Positions 50,734 through 58,747 of a stretch of 64,000 nucleotides of DNA are shown one piece after another. This DNA comes from Streptomyces marincola. GTDB lineage: Bacteria; Actinomycetota; Actinomycetes; Streptomycetales; Streptomycetaceae. The first letter of the stretch is position 1; each line of letters begins with the position of its first letter. Made by a program: the position numbers and the translations under genes. Location of the stretch: the NCBI RefSeq assembly GCF_020410765.1, contig NZ_CP084541.1:2741001-2805000 (forward strand), in the 5' to 3' direction. Under the pieces are notes generated by a model. That model did no database searches. It was not told the origin of the DNA and saw only the letters and a program-made list of their open reading frames with translations.

Positions 50734-50875
50734 GAGCGCGGCCTCCTTTCCTTCCGTTCGTCCTGCCCTAGCGGTTAACCCCCACAGGCCCCCGGAAACC
50801 TCACCGCCCTGCGCTCCGGCGGTCACGCGCCCGAACGCGCGGCTGCTCCCGGGACCTCGGCGGCCGGTTGAGGCG

Positions 50876-51790
50876 TCAGGAGAGGGAACCGACCCAGGTC
50901 GGAGGCTCGAAGCCCATGTCGTCGTTGTAGCGCCACACCTCGATCACCAGCTCGCTCCCGTTCCGCGCCGTGTCGATGCTGTGCGCGTCGCGGAAGTCCA
51001 TGGTCTCCCCCGGCGCGAGGCGGCCTTCGAGGAATTCCGTGTCCTCAAGGTAGACCGATTCGACGGCGCCCCCATTGGTCGCCCCCTCGACGATCAGGCC
51101 GAACTCGCTCAGGTCGAGGGGCTGATCACCATCGTTGACGATCTCCAACTCGACCCAGAACGGTGTGTGCCCCTCGGTGACCGTGTCGAATTCCCCCAGG
51201 CTGTCCAGCGGTATCTCGGCGAGCGCGGCAACCGTGACAGACACGCCGTCGTCCCATGCGTGGCTCTCGCCCACGGCCAGATCGGAGGGAACCGTCGCGG
51301 ACGTGTCCCCCTCGGCCGGGTCCTCGTCGGCCGCCTGACCGGTCGCGCCCTCTTCGCAGTCGTCGCTGCGCCATGCCCCCTCCTCCCACACCCACCGGGC
51401 ACCGTCCTGCTCGCCCGCGTCGTCCAGGGCCTCGATACCGGTCGTGCCGAGGACACGGGCGCTGGTGCCGTCGAACTCCAGGATGTCCAGTTCCCGCAGG
51501 GAGATGTCACCGTACAGAGTGCCGATGAGCTCCATCGCCTGGTCGGCCGCCGAGGCCGTGGTCAGCTCGCGGCAGCGGGCCGACTGGCCCGCGAGGAAGG
51601 CATCGGTGTCGCCGGCGTTCATCGCGGCCAGGTTGTCCTCGACAGCCTGGCGCAGCGCCTCCTCCGAGCCGCGCTCCGCCTCCGACGCCCCCGCACCGCC
51701 CTGGTCCGTGCCCTCCTCCGAGCCGCACGCCGTCCCAACAAGGGCGAGGGTCAAGGCGGTTGTCGTCACGAGGAGTCTGTGTGTTCGCAT
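50876..51790 (-). CDS. secreted lipoprotein with DUF4352-like C-terminus
   Basis: This 304-residue protein has a lipoprotein signal (MRTHRLL, hydrophobic, V-G-T-A-C lipobox at about 22). Residues 45-160 form an NTF2-like domain (DNLAAMNAGDTDAFLAGQSARCRELT). The C-terminal 110 residues have an immunoglobulin-like pattern (VTVAALAEIPLD, FWVELEIVNDGDQPLDLSEFGL, LAPGETMDFRDAHSI) as in DUF4352/telomeric-repeat proteins. It is probably anchored outside the membrane; the ligand is unknown. ATG 51790 has no strong ribosome site. Confidence 0.8.
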   Translation of the reverse strand: MRTHRLLVTTTALTLALVGTACGSEEGTDQGGAGASEAERGSEEALRQAVEDNLAAMNAGDTDAFLAGQSARCRELTTASAADQAMELIGTLYGDISLRELDILEFDGTSARVLGTTGIEALDDAGEQDGARWVWEEGAWRSDDCEEGATGQAADEDPAEGDTSATVPSDLAVGESHAWDDGVSVTVAALAEIPLDSLGEFDTVTEGHTPFWVELEIVNDGDQPLDLSEFGLIVEGATNGGAVESVYLEDTEFLEGRLAPGETMDFRDAHSIDTARNGSELVIEVWRYNDDMGFEPPTWVGSLS

Positions 51791-51844
51791 GCGCGCAGCG
51801 TGGCACGTTGCGACGGCAGTGGCAGACCATGTGATGATTTCGTG

Positions 51845-52092
51845 ATGATCCAGCGGCGAGACCACCGCCCGCCCCTACGGCCGCGGCGGCACCCACCGAG
51901 GATCGAAGCAGACCGGGCCCACGGCATTCATGCCGTGGATCTGCCGGCCGAGACGGGCCCTACGCTGGATCGGCCGCTGGTGTACCTGACCAAGGGGCCA
52001 AGAACCACCGACCGACGGCGACATGAGGCCCCCGTGGCGACGGGCGTTCCCCGGAACACGTGGCCGATCTTGAAGGCAGGGAGTACCAATGA
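51845..52092 (+). pseudogene. remnant of a HigB/RelE-type toxin gene
   Basis: One frame gives AVDLPAETGPTLDRPLVYLTKGP (about 51930-52000), matching the central HigB pattern AIDLLAEEGPTLGRPLVD. Another frame gives HVADLEGREYQ and stops at 52092 with the ATGA overlap to the antitoxin, which matches the HigB C-terminus. The two segments are only about 25 codons apart rather than 60, and the N-terminus is unrecognisable. So the toxin was inactivated by deletion and frameshift. Its intact cognate antitoxin follows. Confidence 0.7.
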
Positions 52093-52427
52093 GCGCGGTC
52101 AGCTGGGAGGAGACGAGGCGCAGGGCGCGTGAGCGTCGTGAAGCCGCCGGGCTGCCCGTGCGGTCGTCTGCGGAGAAGCGGGAGGCGATGGACCGGCTCG
52201 TCTCCGAGGTGCGCGCCCACCGCCTCGCGGAGATCCGGCAGGAACAGGCGCTGACCCAGCGCGCTGTCGCCGCGGCCATGGGCGTCTCCCCCCCACGCGT
52301 GTCGGCGATCGAACATGGCGACATCGACCGCGCGGAGCTGGCGACGCTCCGCTCCTACGTAGAGGCCCTCGGCGGACGCTTGCGCGTGGTCGCGGACTTC
52401 GGCGACGCGGAGTTCACGGTCGCCTGA
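52089..52427 (+). CDS. XRE-family antitoxin (HigA-like)
   Basis: This 112-residue protein has an N-terminal charged helix (SWEETRRRARERREAAGLPVR) and a helix-turn-helix at about 54-88, EQALTQRAVAAAMGVSPPRVSAIEHG. It ends SYVEALGGRLRVVADFGDAEF, typical of HigA partners in Streptomyces. ATG 52089 overlaps the toxin remnant stop and has AGGGAG upstream. With its toxin broken it may be an orphan or may answer a homologous toxin elsewhere. Confidence 0.88.
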   Translation: MSAVSWEETRRRARERREAAGLPVRSSAEKREAMDRLVSEVRAHRLAEIRQEQALTQRAVAAAMGVSPPRVSAIEHGDIDRAELATLRSYVEALGGRLRVVADFGDAEFTVA

Positions 52428-52750
52428 CGCTGTGGTGCGACGCCGAGCGGCGGGACGCACGCCGGAGCCGCAACGCATGGCCGTTGACCGTGGTGCGCCG
52501 CCCTGTCGGACACGTCCCGGCGCGGACGCACCTGTGCCGACCAGGTGCTGATGCGCACTTCGCGTGCCCGGTCGACCGCCGGCCGCACTGCCCACGCGTC
52601 GAAGCCCAACGCCGAGCGGGCAGCCCAGCGGGAGCCGAAGTGTGGACCTCACGGCGTTGGCGGGGCGCAGTGGCGCAGGGTGTGGCGCGGGGCCGGGAAC
52701 GGCGGAGGGCCAGCCCCGGGGGGTGGCCCCTGAGCTGGCCCTTCGGTTTG
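52428..52750. other. 323-bp region without a gene
   Basis: No frame here shows gene-like codon use or similarity. It lies between the orphan antitoxin and tRNA-Arg, and I see no integrase, attachment repeat or promoter. It may be degraded mobile DNA. Confidence 0.5.
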
Positions 52751-52823
52751 TGCCCCAGGCAGGATTCGAACCTGCGACACCCGCTTTAGGAGAGCGGTGC
52801 TCTATCCCCTGAGCTACTGAGGC
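52751..52823 (-). tRNA. tRNA-Arg(CCU)
   Basis: The minus strand folds as a 73-nt cloverleaf. The acceptor stem GCCTCAG pairs with CTGGGGC, the discriminator base is A, the anticodon stem CCGCT/AGCGG encloses the loop CTCCTAA with anticodon CCU (reads AGG), and the T-arm GCAGG-TTCGAAT-CCTGC is perfect. The CCA end is not encoded. Arg tRNAs are frequent integration sites in actinomycetes; here phage-like genes and a toxin remnant lie on its 3-prime side. Confidence 0.97.
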
Positions 52824-52910
52824 GAGGCGCTGCCTGGGTCAGCCTACCGGGTCTCGGTCGCCGGGTGGGAACGGGATGTCGGAGGGCGGGCGCCCGGGAG
52901 GCGCGGGCGT

Positions 52911-53882
52911 TCAGGACGGGGTGGCGAGCAGGACGGCGAAGCGCGACTGCGGGTCGGTCCACCAGTGGGCGACGGTGAGGCCGGCCCGGGCGAGTTCCTC
53001 CGTCAGCGGCTCCCTGCGGAACTTCACGGAGATCTCCGTGCGCAGGTCCTCGGCGCGCGCGAAGTCCGCGGTGAGCGCGAGGGCGGGGACCTCGACGCGG
53101 TGGGCGACGCGGGCGCGCAGGCGCATCTCGATGCGCTCGGCCTCGGCGTTCCAGATCGCCTTGTGGTCGAACGCGCCGGGGTCGAAGTCGGCGCCGAGCT
53201 CGCGGTTGAGGACGCGCAGGACGTTCTTGTCGAACGCCGCGGTCACGCCCTGGTCGTCGTCGTAGGCGCGGATGAGCGTGTTCGGGTCCTTCACCAGGTC
53301 GACGCCGAGCAGCAGCGCGTCGCCCTCGGCGGTGAGTTCGGCGCGGAGGCGGCCGAGGAACGTGGCGCGCGCCTCGGTGTCGAGGTTGCCGAGGGTGGAG
53401 CCGAGGAACGCGACCAGGCGCGGCCCGGGGTGCTCCGGCAGGGCGAGGTCGGTCTCGAAGTCGGCGACGGTCGCGGCGACGCGCAGGTCGGGGTAGTCGC
53501 GGCAGACGGCTTCCGCCGCGCGGTCCAGGGTGGCGGCGCTGACATCGACGGGCGCGTACAGCTTGAGGGTGCCGGCCGCGGTGAGGGCGTCGAGCAGGAC
53601 GCGGGTCTTGGCCGACGTTCCCGAGCCCAGTTCGACGAGTGTCCGCGCGCCGGTGAGGCGCGCGGTCTCGTCGGCGTGGGCGTTGAGTATCTGGCGTTCG
53701 GCGCGGGTCAGGTAGTACTCGGGCAGCCGCGTGATCCGGTCGAACAGGGTGCTGCCGTGCTCGTCGTAGAACCACTTGGGCGGCAGCGTCTTGGGGCGTT
53801 GTGTCAGGGCCGCCTCGGCGTCGGCGCGCAGGGCGCGGGCGGCGTGGTCGGCGGGCAGGCGGCGGTCGAGCGTGATGCGCAT
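52911..53882 (-). CDS. egtD: L-histidine N(alpha)-methyltransferase
   Basis: This 323-residue enzyme trimethylates histidine to hercynine with three SAM, the first step of ergothioneine synthesis. It has LPPKWFYDEHGSTLFDRITRLPEYYLTRAE, LVELGSGTSAKTRVLLDAL (SAM site) and GSTLGNLDTEARATFL; the C-terminal SVKFRREPLTEELARAGL fits the DUF2260 EgtD family. ATG 53882 is the start. It is last in the minus-strand egtABCD operon, 56 nt after egtC. Confidence 0.96.
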   Translation of the reverse strand: MRITLDRRLPADHAARALRADAEAALTQRPKTLPPKWFYDEHGSTLFDRITRLPEYYLTRAERQILNAHADETARLTGARTLVELGSGTSAKTRVLLDALTAAGTLKLYAPVDVSAATLDRAAEAVCRDYPDLRVAATVADFETDLALPEHPGPRLVAFLGSTLGNLDTEARATFLGRLRAELTAEGDALLLGVDLVKDPNTLIRAYDDDQGVTAAFDKNVLRVLNRELGADFDPGAFDHKAIWNAEAERIEMRLRARVAHRVEVPALALTADFARAEDLRTEISVKFRREPLTEELARAGLTVAHWWTDPQSRFAVLLATPS

Positions 53883-53938
53883 GGGCCTTCTCCTTCTGGG
53901 TTCTGGCGGGTCTCGCGGGTTCTCGCGGGTTCTCGGGG

Positions 53939-54664
53939 TCAGAGCGGTTCGATCTCCGTGGTGGCGCGGGTGGCGAGCAGCAGGGAGTGGTCGGGCACCT
54001 CGTGCCAACCGGGTTCGTCGGGCACGGGCGCGGAGGCTACGGTCACTTCCGTTTCGTCGGCGCGGCGGTACCAGAGGGTGTCGCCGTGGCGGGTGGCCGC
54101 GATGGTGCCGCCGTCGGTGAGCAGCAGGTTGAGGCGCGCCTCCGGCCGGGCGGCGGCGGTGCGGCGGACGACGTCGGCGAGGGCTTCGCCCGGGGCCTCT
54201 CCCGCGGTGAGCCGGCGGCCGGCCATGGCCCACAGCAGCGCGGAGTCGCTGCGGGCTTCGAGGGTGAGGAGTTCCGCCGGGGCCAGCGGCTCGCGGGTGT
54301 CGGCGGGCAGCTCCTCCCAGCGCGGAACGGCCCCGTTGTGGCTGAACAGCCACCGGCCCAGGGCGAACGGCGCCGCCGCGGCCTCGTCGTGGCTGGTGCC
54401 GGGCGTCGCGGAGCGCACCGCCGCGAGGACGGCGCCGCTGTGCAGCACGGCGGCGAGGCCCGGGAGGTTGGCGTCGGTCCAGATGGGGACGGCGCGCCGG
54501 TAGCGCACGGGGCCGGCGCCGTTGTCCGGCGGGTACCAGCCGATGCCGAAGCCGTCGGCGTTCAGGGTCGGCGTCCACGACTGCCGGTAGAGGCTGTGCG
54601 GCGGGTCGGTGACGAGCGCGGCGAGGGGGCGGGTGGGGCCGAGGTAGGCGAGGTGGCGGCACAT
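53939..54664 (-). CDS. egtC: gamma-glutamyl-hercynylcysteine sulfoxide hydrolase (class II amidotransferase)
   Basis: This 241-residue Ntn-type glutamine amidotransferase-like hydrolase removes the gamma-glutamyl group from the EgtB product. Cys2 directly after the initiator Met (M-C-R-H-L-A-Y-L-G) becomes the N-terminal nucleophile. Further motifs are WYPPDNGAGPVRYRRA and WLFSHNGAV. ATG 54664 overlaps the egtB stop (ATGA). Confidence 0.96.
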   Translation of the reverse strand: MCRHLAYLGPTRPLAALVTDPPHSLYRQSWTPTLNADGFGIGWYPPDNGAGPVRYRRAVPIWTDANLPGLAAVLHSGAVLAAVRSATPGTSHDEAAAAPFALGRWLFSHNGAVPRWEELPADTREPLAPAELLTLEARSDSALLWAMAGRRLTAGEAPGEALADVVRRTAAARPEARLNLLLTDGGTIAATRHGDTLWYRRADETEVTVASAPVPDEPGWHEVPDHSLLLATRATTEIEPL

Positions 54665-56004
54665 CAGCCCGGCTCCGCGCTGCGGCAGGTGCGGAAACCG
54701 GCGAAGATCTGCCGCCGTTCCGGCAGGTCCCAGTTGCGGAACGTGGCGCGGCAGGCGACCTGCCCCGTGGCGAACGAGCCGCCGCGCAGCACCTTGTACC
54801 TGCTGCCGAAGAACACCTCGCTGTACTCGCGGTAGGGGTGCGCGGCGAACCCCGGGTACGGCCTGAAGTCGCTCGCCGTCCACTCCCACACGTCGCCGAG
54901 GAGCTGCCTGGCGCCGCAGGGCGCCGCGCCGGCCGGGCAGGAGCCGGCGGGGGCGGGCTGGAGGTGCTGCTGGCCGAGGTTGGCGTGCGCGGGTCCCGGT
55001 GTGGTGTCCCCCCAGGGGTAGGTGCGTGAGGCGCCGGTCGCGGGGTCGTGCCGGGCGGCCTTCTCCCATTCGGCCTCGGTGGGCAGGCGCCGGCCGGCCC
55101 AGCGGGCGTAGGCGTCGGCCTCGTACCAGCTGACGTGCAGGACGGGCTCGTCCGGCGGCACGGGTTCGGTGCTGCCGAAGCGGCGGCGCAGCCAGGTGGC
55201 GCCGTCCCGGTGCCAGAACGCGGGCGCGGTGAGTCCCTCGCGGGTGCGGTGCAGCCAGCCGTCGGGGTGCCACCAGCGGGGTTCCTCGTAGCCGCCGTCG
55301 GCGATGAACCGCTGGTAGGCGGCGTTGGTCACGGGTGTGCTGTCAAGGTGGAACGCGGGCACGTGCACGCGGTGCGCGGGGCGTTCGTTGTCCAGCGCCC
55401 ACGGGTCGGTGTCGGTGCCCATGGTGAACGGCCCGCCGGGCACGAGCACCTCGGGCGGCGGCGCGTCGCCCGGCGCGGGGGGCGGTGCGGGGGCGTCGAG
55501 CACGGCGGGACCGCTGCGCAGCTGGTGGGTGGCGAGCATCGTCTCGTCGTGCTGCTGTTCGTGCTGGGCGATCATGCCGAACAGGAACCCGTCGCCCGGG
55601 TGCGGCGTGGCGGCCAGGACGTCGAACGCGTGGTCGCGGACGGTCGCGAGGTAGCGGCGCGCCTGCCGCGGGCTGAGCAGGGGCAGCGCGGGCCGGTCGG
55701 CGCGCGGGTGCCGGAACGCGTCGTAGAGGTGGTCGAGGTCCGCGCGCAGCGGGGGCCGGCCGCCGGCGCGGCGCAGGAGCCAGATCTCCTCCTGGTTGCC
55801 GATGTGGCCGAGGTCCCACACGAGCGGGGACATCAGCGGGGAGTGCTGGGCGGTGAGTTCGGTGTCGGGCAGGCAGTCGGTGAGCGCGAGGGTGCGGCGC
55901 CTGGCGGCGGACAGGGCGATCCGGGCGCGTTCCCTGACGGGGACCGCGGTCGTTTCGATGGCGCTCTCCCAGGCGCCCTCGGGGGCGAGGGTGTCCTCAG
56001 TCAT
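54664..56004 (-). CDS. egtB: hercynine oxygenase (sulfoxide synthase)
   Basis: This 446-residue non-haem iron enzyme joins hercynine to gamma-glutamylcysteine as a sulfoxide. The DinB-like half supplies the iron ligands His67 (DLGHIGNQE), His148 and His152 (HEQQH), spaced much as in mycobacterial EgtB (51, 134, 138). The FGE-sulfatase half has MGTDTDPWALDNERPAHRV, WYEADAYARWAGRRLPTEAEWE and VWEWT. ATG 56004 is the start. It shares an overlapping stop with the 8-codon frame upstream. Confidence 0.96.
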   Translation of the reverse strand: MTEDTLAPEGAWESAIETTAVPVRERARIALSAARRRTLALTDCLPDTELTAQHSPLMSPLVWDLGHIGNQEEIWLLRRAGGRPPLRADLDHLYDAFRHPRADRPALPLLSPRQARRYLATVRDHAFDVLAATPHPGDGFLFGMIAQHEQQHDETMLATHQLRSGPAVLDAPAPPPAPGDAPPPEVLVPGGPFTMGTDTDPWALDNERPAHRVHVPAFHLDSTPVTNAAYQRFIADGGYEEPRWWHPDGWLHRTREGLTAPAFWHRDGATWLRRRFGSTEPVPPDEPVLHVSWYEADAYARWAGRRLPTEAEWEKAARHDPATGASRTYPWGDTTPGPAHANLGQQHLQPAPAGSCPAGAAPCGARQLLGDVWEWTASDFRPYPGFAAHPYREYSEVFFGSRYKVLRGGSFATGQVACRATFRNWDLPERRQIFAGFRTCRSAEPG

Positions 56005-56041
56005 CGCCTGGCTCCTTCCGTGCTCATCGCCTGGCTCCTTC
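56001..56041 (-). repeat. 23-bp tandem duplication at the egtA/egtB junction
   Basis: TCATCGCCTGGCTCCTTC occurs at 56001-56018 and again at 56024-56041. Each copy holds an ATGA overlap. The extra copy creates an 8-codon frame (56027-56001, minus) that starts on the egtA stop and stops on the egtB start. Confidence 0.95.
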
Positions 56042-57337
56042 GAGCTGGTCGTCGGCGGGGCAGCGGCCTCGCGCGGGGTAGCGGTCGGCCCAGTCGGCGA
56101 GGGCGCGGCGCAGGGCGGCGTTGGCCGCCGCGTCCGCGGGTGCGGGTCCCGCGAGCGCGGCGTCGGCCGCGGCGAAGCAGGCGCGGGCCGCGTCGGCGAG
56201 CAGCGGGTCCGCGGGGCCGAGGCGCGCGGCGCGCAGCCACCAGTCGGGGCGGGGCAGGGGCCGGCCGCGGGTGAGCGGTTCGGTCGCGGCGAACGCGGCG
56301 TCGGCCGCCGCCGGGTCGTCGAGCAGCGTGCGGACGAGGGCGAGGGGAACGGTCCAGTCGTCGCCCGGCTGGGCGTCGATCATGCGGAGTTCGAGCCAGC
56401 CGCGGGGGCGCACGGGCGGGAACAGGGTGCCGAGGTGGTAGTCGAGGTCGGCGAGGCGGGGCGGGCGTTCGCCGAACGGGCCGCGCAGCCAGGAGCGGAA
56501 CGTGCGCCCCGGGGGCGCGGTCCACGGCGCGGGCGGGGTGCGGCGGACGCACAGCAGGGGGGCGTCCAGCGCGTACGCGGCCCACGCGGCGCGCGGATCG
56601 GCCGGCGCCTCGGTGCCGTCGCCGGCGCCGGGCGGGCGGGTGCGGGCGGGGTCGATGCGGGCCCACACCGCCTGCCGGGTGGAGACCCAGCCGGTGGGTC
56701 TGCCGCGCCAGAGCGGTGAGTTGGCGAACGCGGCGACCAGCACGGGGCCGAGCCTGTGGGCGAGCTGCCAGCGGGCGCGGTAGCCGGTGATGCCCGCGGT
56801 CTCGTCTCCGGCGTCGACGCTGACCTGGACGGCCGCCGTCGCGCGCATCATGACGCGACCGGCCGGGCCGAAGCGGTCGAAGTAGTTCTCCATCGCGCGG
56901 TAGCGGGGGTGGTCGAGCAGGCGGGGCGGCGCCTGGCGGGGGTCGAGGCCGAGGCCGACCGGGACGAGTCCGGCCTCGGCGAGCAGGTGGCGCAGCCGGG
57001 TCACGTCGGCGGCGGTGGCGCGGACGCAGGCGGCCAGCGTCGGCGCCGGCCGGCTGCTCAGTTCGATCTGGCCGCCGGGTTCGCGGGTGACGCGACCGCC
57101 GCCGGGGAGCGCGTTCGGCGCGGCGAGGGGGGCGAGCGCGGCGTCGAGCGCCTCGATGGCGGGCAGGCGCGCGGGGTCGCGGGCGTCGCGGACCAGCCAT
57201 TCGAGTTCGACCCCGGTGCGCACCGGGGGGCCGGTCGCGAAGCCGGTGGCGCCGATGTGGGTCTCGGCGTCGCGTTCCCCGAGGCCGGGTTCCGGCTCGC
57301 GGCGGGCCGGGGGGCCGACCGTCAGTCCCGTCGCCAT
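56024..57337 (-). CDS. egtA: ergothioneine glutamate--cysteine ligase
   Basis: This 437-residue ATP-dependent ligase makes gamma-glutamylcysteine for ergothioneine. It has GVELEWLVRD near residue 42, GGRVTREPGGQIELSS (Glu-binding), YRAMENYFDRFGPAGRVMMRATAAVQVSVD (metal/ATP) and RGWLELRMIDAQPGDDWTVPLALVRTLLDD. ATG 57337 begins the operon egtABCD. The C-terminus ends EGARR, repeated by the tandem duplication. egtE, the lyase for the last step, is not in this window. Confidence 0.95.
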   Translation of the reverse strand: MATGLTVGPPARREPEPGLGERDAETHIGATGFATGPPVRTGVELEWLVRDARDPARLPAIEALDAALAPLAAPNALPGGGRVTREPGGQIELSSRPAPTLAACVRATAADVTRLRHLLAEAGLVPVGLGLDPRQAPPRLLDHPRYRAMENYFDRFGPAGRVMMRATAAVQVSVDAGDETAGITGYRARWQLAHRLGPVLVAAFANSPLWRGRPTGWVSTRQAVWARIDPARTRPPGAGDGTEAPADPRAAWAAYALDAPLLCVRRTPPAPWTAPPGRTFRSWLRGPFGERPPRLADLDYHLGTLFPPVRPRGWLELRMIDAQPGDDWTVPLALVRTLLDDPAAADAAFAATEPLTRGRPLPRPDWWLRAARLGPADPLLADAARACFAAADAALAGPAPADAAANAALRRALADWADRYPARGRCPADDQLEGARR

Positions 57338-57516
57338 GCGTGTCGCCCTCCTTCGGCCACCCGTCCGTTACGCCCGTTATGCGCCGGTGGCGTCGGATTC
57401 ACGGTACGGCGGGTGGCGGCGGCACGCTCCGGCTGTGCCCCCAGTCGGTCGACACGGGCCCGCCGGCCGGCCGCGCGAGGCGGTCGGCGGGCGGGTCGGC
57501 GCGGAAGGCGGTCGGG

Positions 57517-58710
57517 TTACGCGGCGGCGGCGAGCCGGCGTACGGCGAGTTCGGCGTACAGGGCGGCGCCGTCGGGCAGGACTGCCTCGTCGAACGCGGC
57601 CAGCGGCGAGTGGTTGGCCGGAGCGGTGTCGGGGTGCAGGCCCGGCATGGTCGCGCCGAGGAAGATCATGGCCCCCGGCACGGCGTCGACGACGCGCGAG
57701 AAGTCCTCGGCGCCGAGCAGCGGCGTGTCCATGCCGCTGAACCGCTCCTCGCCGTGCACCTCGCGCACGGTCCCTGCGGCGAACGCGACCTCGGCCGCGT
57801 CGTTGACCGTGACCGGGTACTGCTCGGTGAAACGCGCGTCAACACCGAGCCCGTGCGCTGCCGCGATGCCCTCGCACACGGCGACGGTGCCCTCGCGCAG
57901 CCGGTCCCTGGTCGCGTCGGAGAAGCTGCGGACGGTGGCGGTGAACCTGGCGGTGTCGGGAATGATGTTGGACTGCGTACCCGCGTGGAACGTGCCGACC
58001 GTGAGCACCACCGGGTCGAACACGTCGAAGCTGCGCGAGATCCACGTCTGGAGCGCGGTGACCATCTCGCAGGCGGCCGGGACGGGGTCCTTCGCCCGGT
58101 GGGGCGCGGAGCCGTGGCCGCCGGCGCCGAGGACCGTGACGTCGAGCACGCTCGACGCGGCCATCGCCGGGCCGCCGCGCGTCGCGAACACCCCCGACTC
58201 CCAGGTGTGCGAGATCACGTGGAGGGCGTACGCGGCGACCGGGCGCTCCCCGGTTGCATCGAGCACCCCCTCGGAGATCATGTGCCCCGCGCCGTCGTAC
58301 CCCTCCTCGCCCGGCTGGAACATGAACACCACGTTCCCCGCGATCCGGTCCCGGTGCGCGGCGAGCAGCCGGGCGGCGCCGGCCAGCATCGTGGTGTGCA
58401 GGTCGTGCCCGCAGGCGTGCATGCGCGCGGCGGGCGCGGCGAACGGCAGCCCGGTGCGTTCCTCGACCGGCAGCGCGTCCATGTCGCCGCGCAGCAGGAC
58501 GGTCGGCCCCGGCCGGGTGCCGCGCAGCACGGCCGTCACGGAGCTGAGGCCGCGTCCCGCGGTGATGTCCAGGGGCAGCCCGTCGAGGGCGTCGAGCACT
58601 GTTTCCTGGGTGCGCGGCAGGTCGAGTCCCAGTTCGGGAACGCCGTGCAGCGTGCGGCGCAGGTGCACCAGGTCGTCGGCGAGTGCGGTGGCGTCGTCGG
58701 AGAGGTTCAT
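57517..58710 (-). CDS. M20-family amidohydrolase
   Basis: This 397-residue zinc aminoacylase/carboxypeptidase-like hydrolase has LRGDMDALPVEERTGLPF, HACGHDLHTTMLAGAARLL (metal ligands), FMFQPGEEGYDGAGHMI and VLGAGGHGSAPHRAKDPVPAA (dimerisation domain). Members cleave N-acyl amino acids or indole-acetyl conjugates. ATG 58710 is behind GAAGGAG. It lies 37 nt after the FtsW/RodA gene on the same strand and so may be co-transcribed. Confidence 0.9.
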   Translation of the reverse strand: MNLSDDATALADDLVHLRRTLHGVPELGLDLPRTQETVLDALDGLPLDITAGRGLSSVTAVLRGTRPGPTVLLRGDMDALPVEERTGLPFAAPAARMHACGHDLHTTMLAGAARLLAAHRDRIAGNVVFMFQPGEEGYDGAGHMISEGVLDATGERPVAAYALHVISHTWESGVFATRGGPAMAASSVLDVTVLGAGGHGSAPHRAKDPVPAACEMVTALQTWISRSFDVFDPVVLTVGTFHAGTQSNIIPDTARFTATVRSFSDATRDRLREGTVAVCEGIAAAHGLGVDARFTEQYPVTVNDAAEVAFAAGTVREVHGEERFSGMDTPLLGAEDFSRVVDAVPGAMIFLGATMPGLHPDTAPANHSPLAAFDEAVLPDGAALYAELAVRRLAAAA

Positions 58711-58747
58711 GTCGGCCGGCTCCTTCTCTGGAACGCCGGGCACCGGG

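Noticed and set aside
52564..52812. 82-codon frame ending QAGFEPATPALGERCSIP
   Set aside because: Its end is the antisense of tRNA-Arg(CCU). This peptide is a well-known false gene call produced by reading through tRNA genes.
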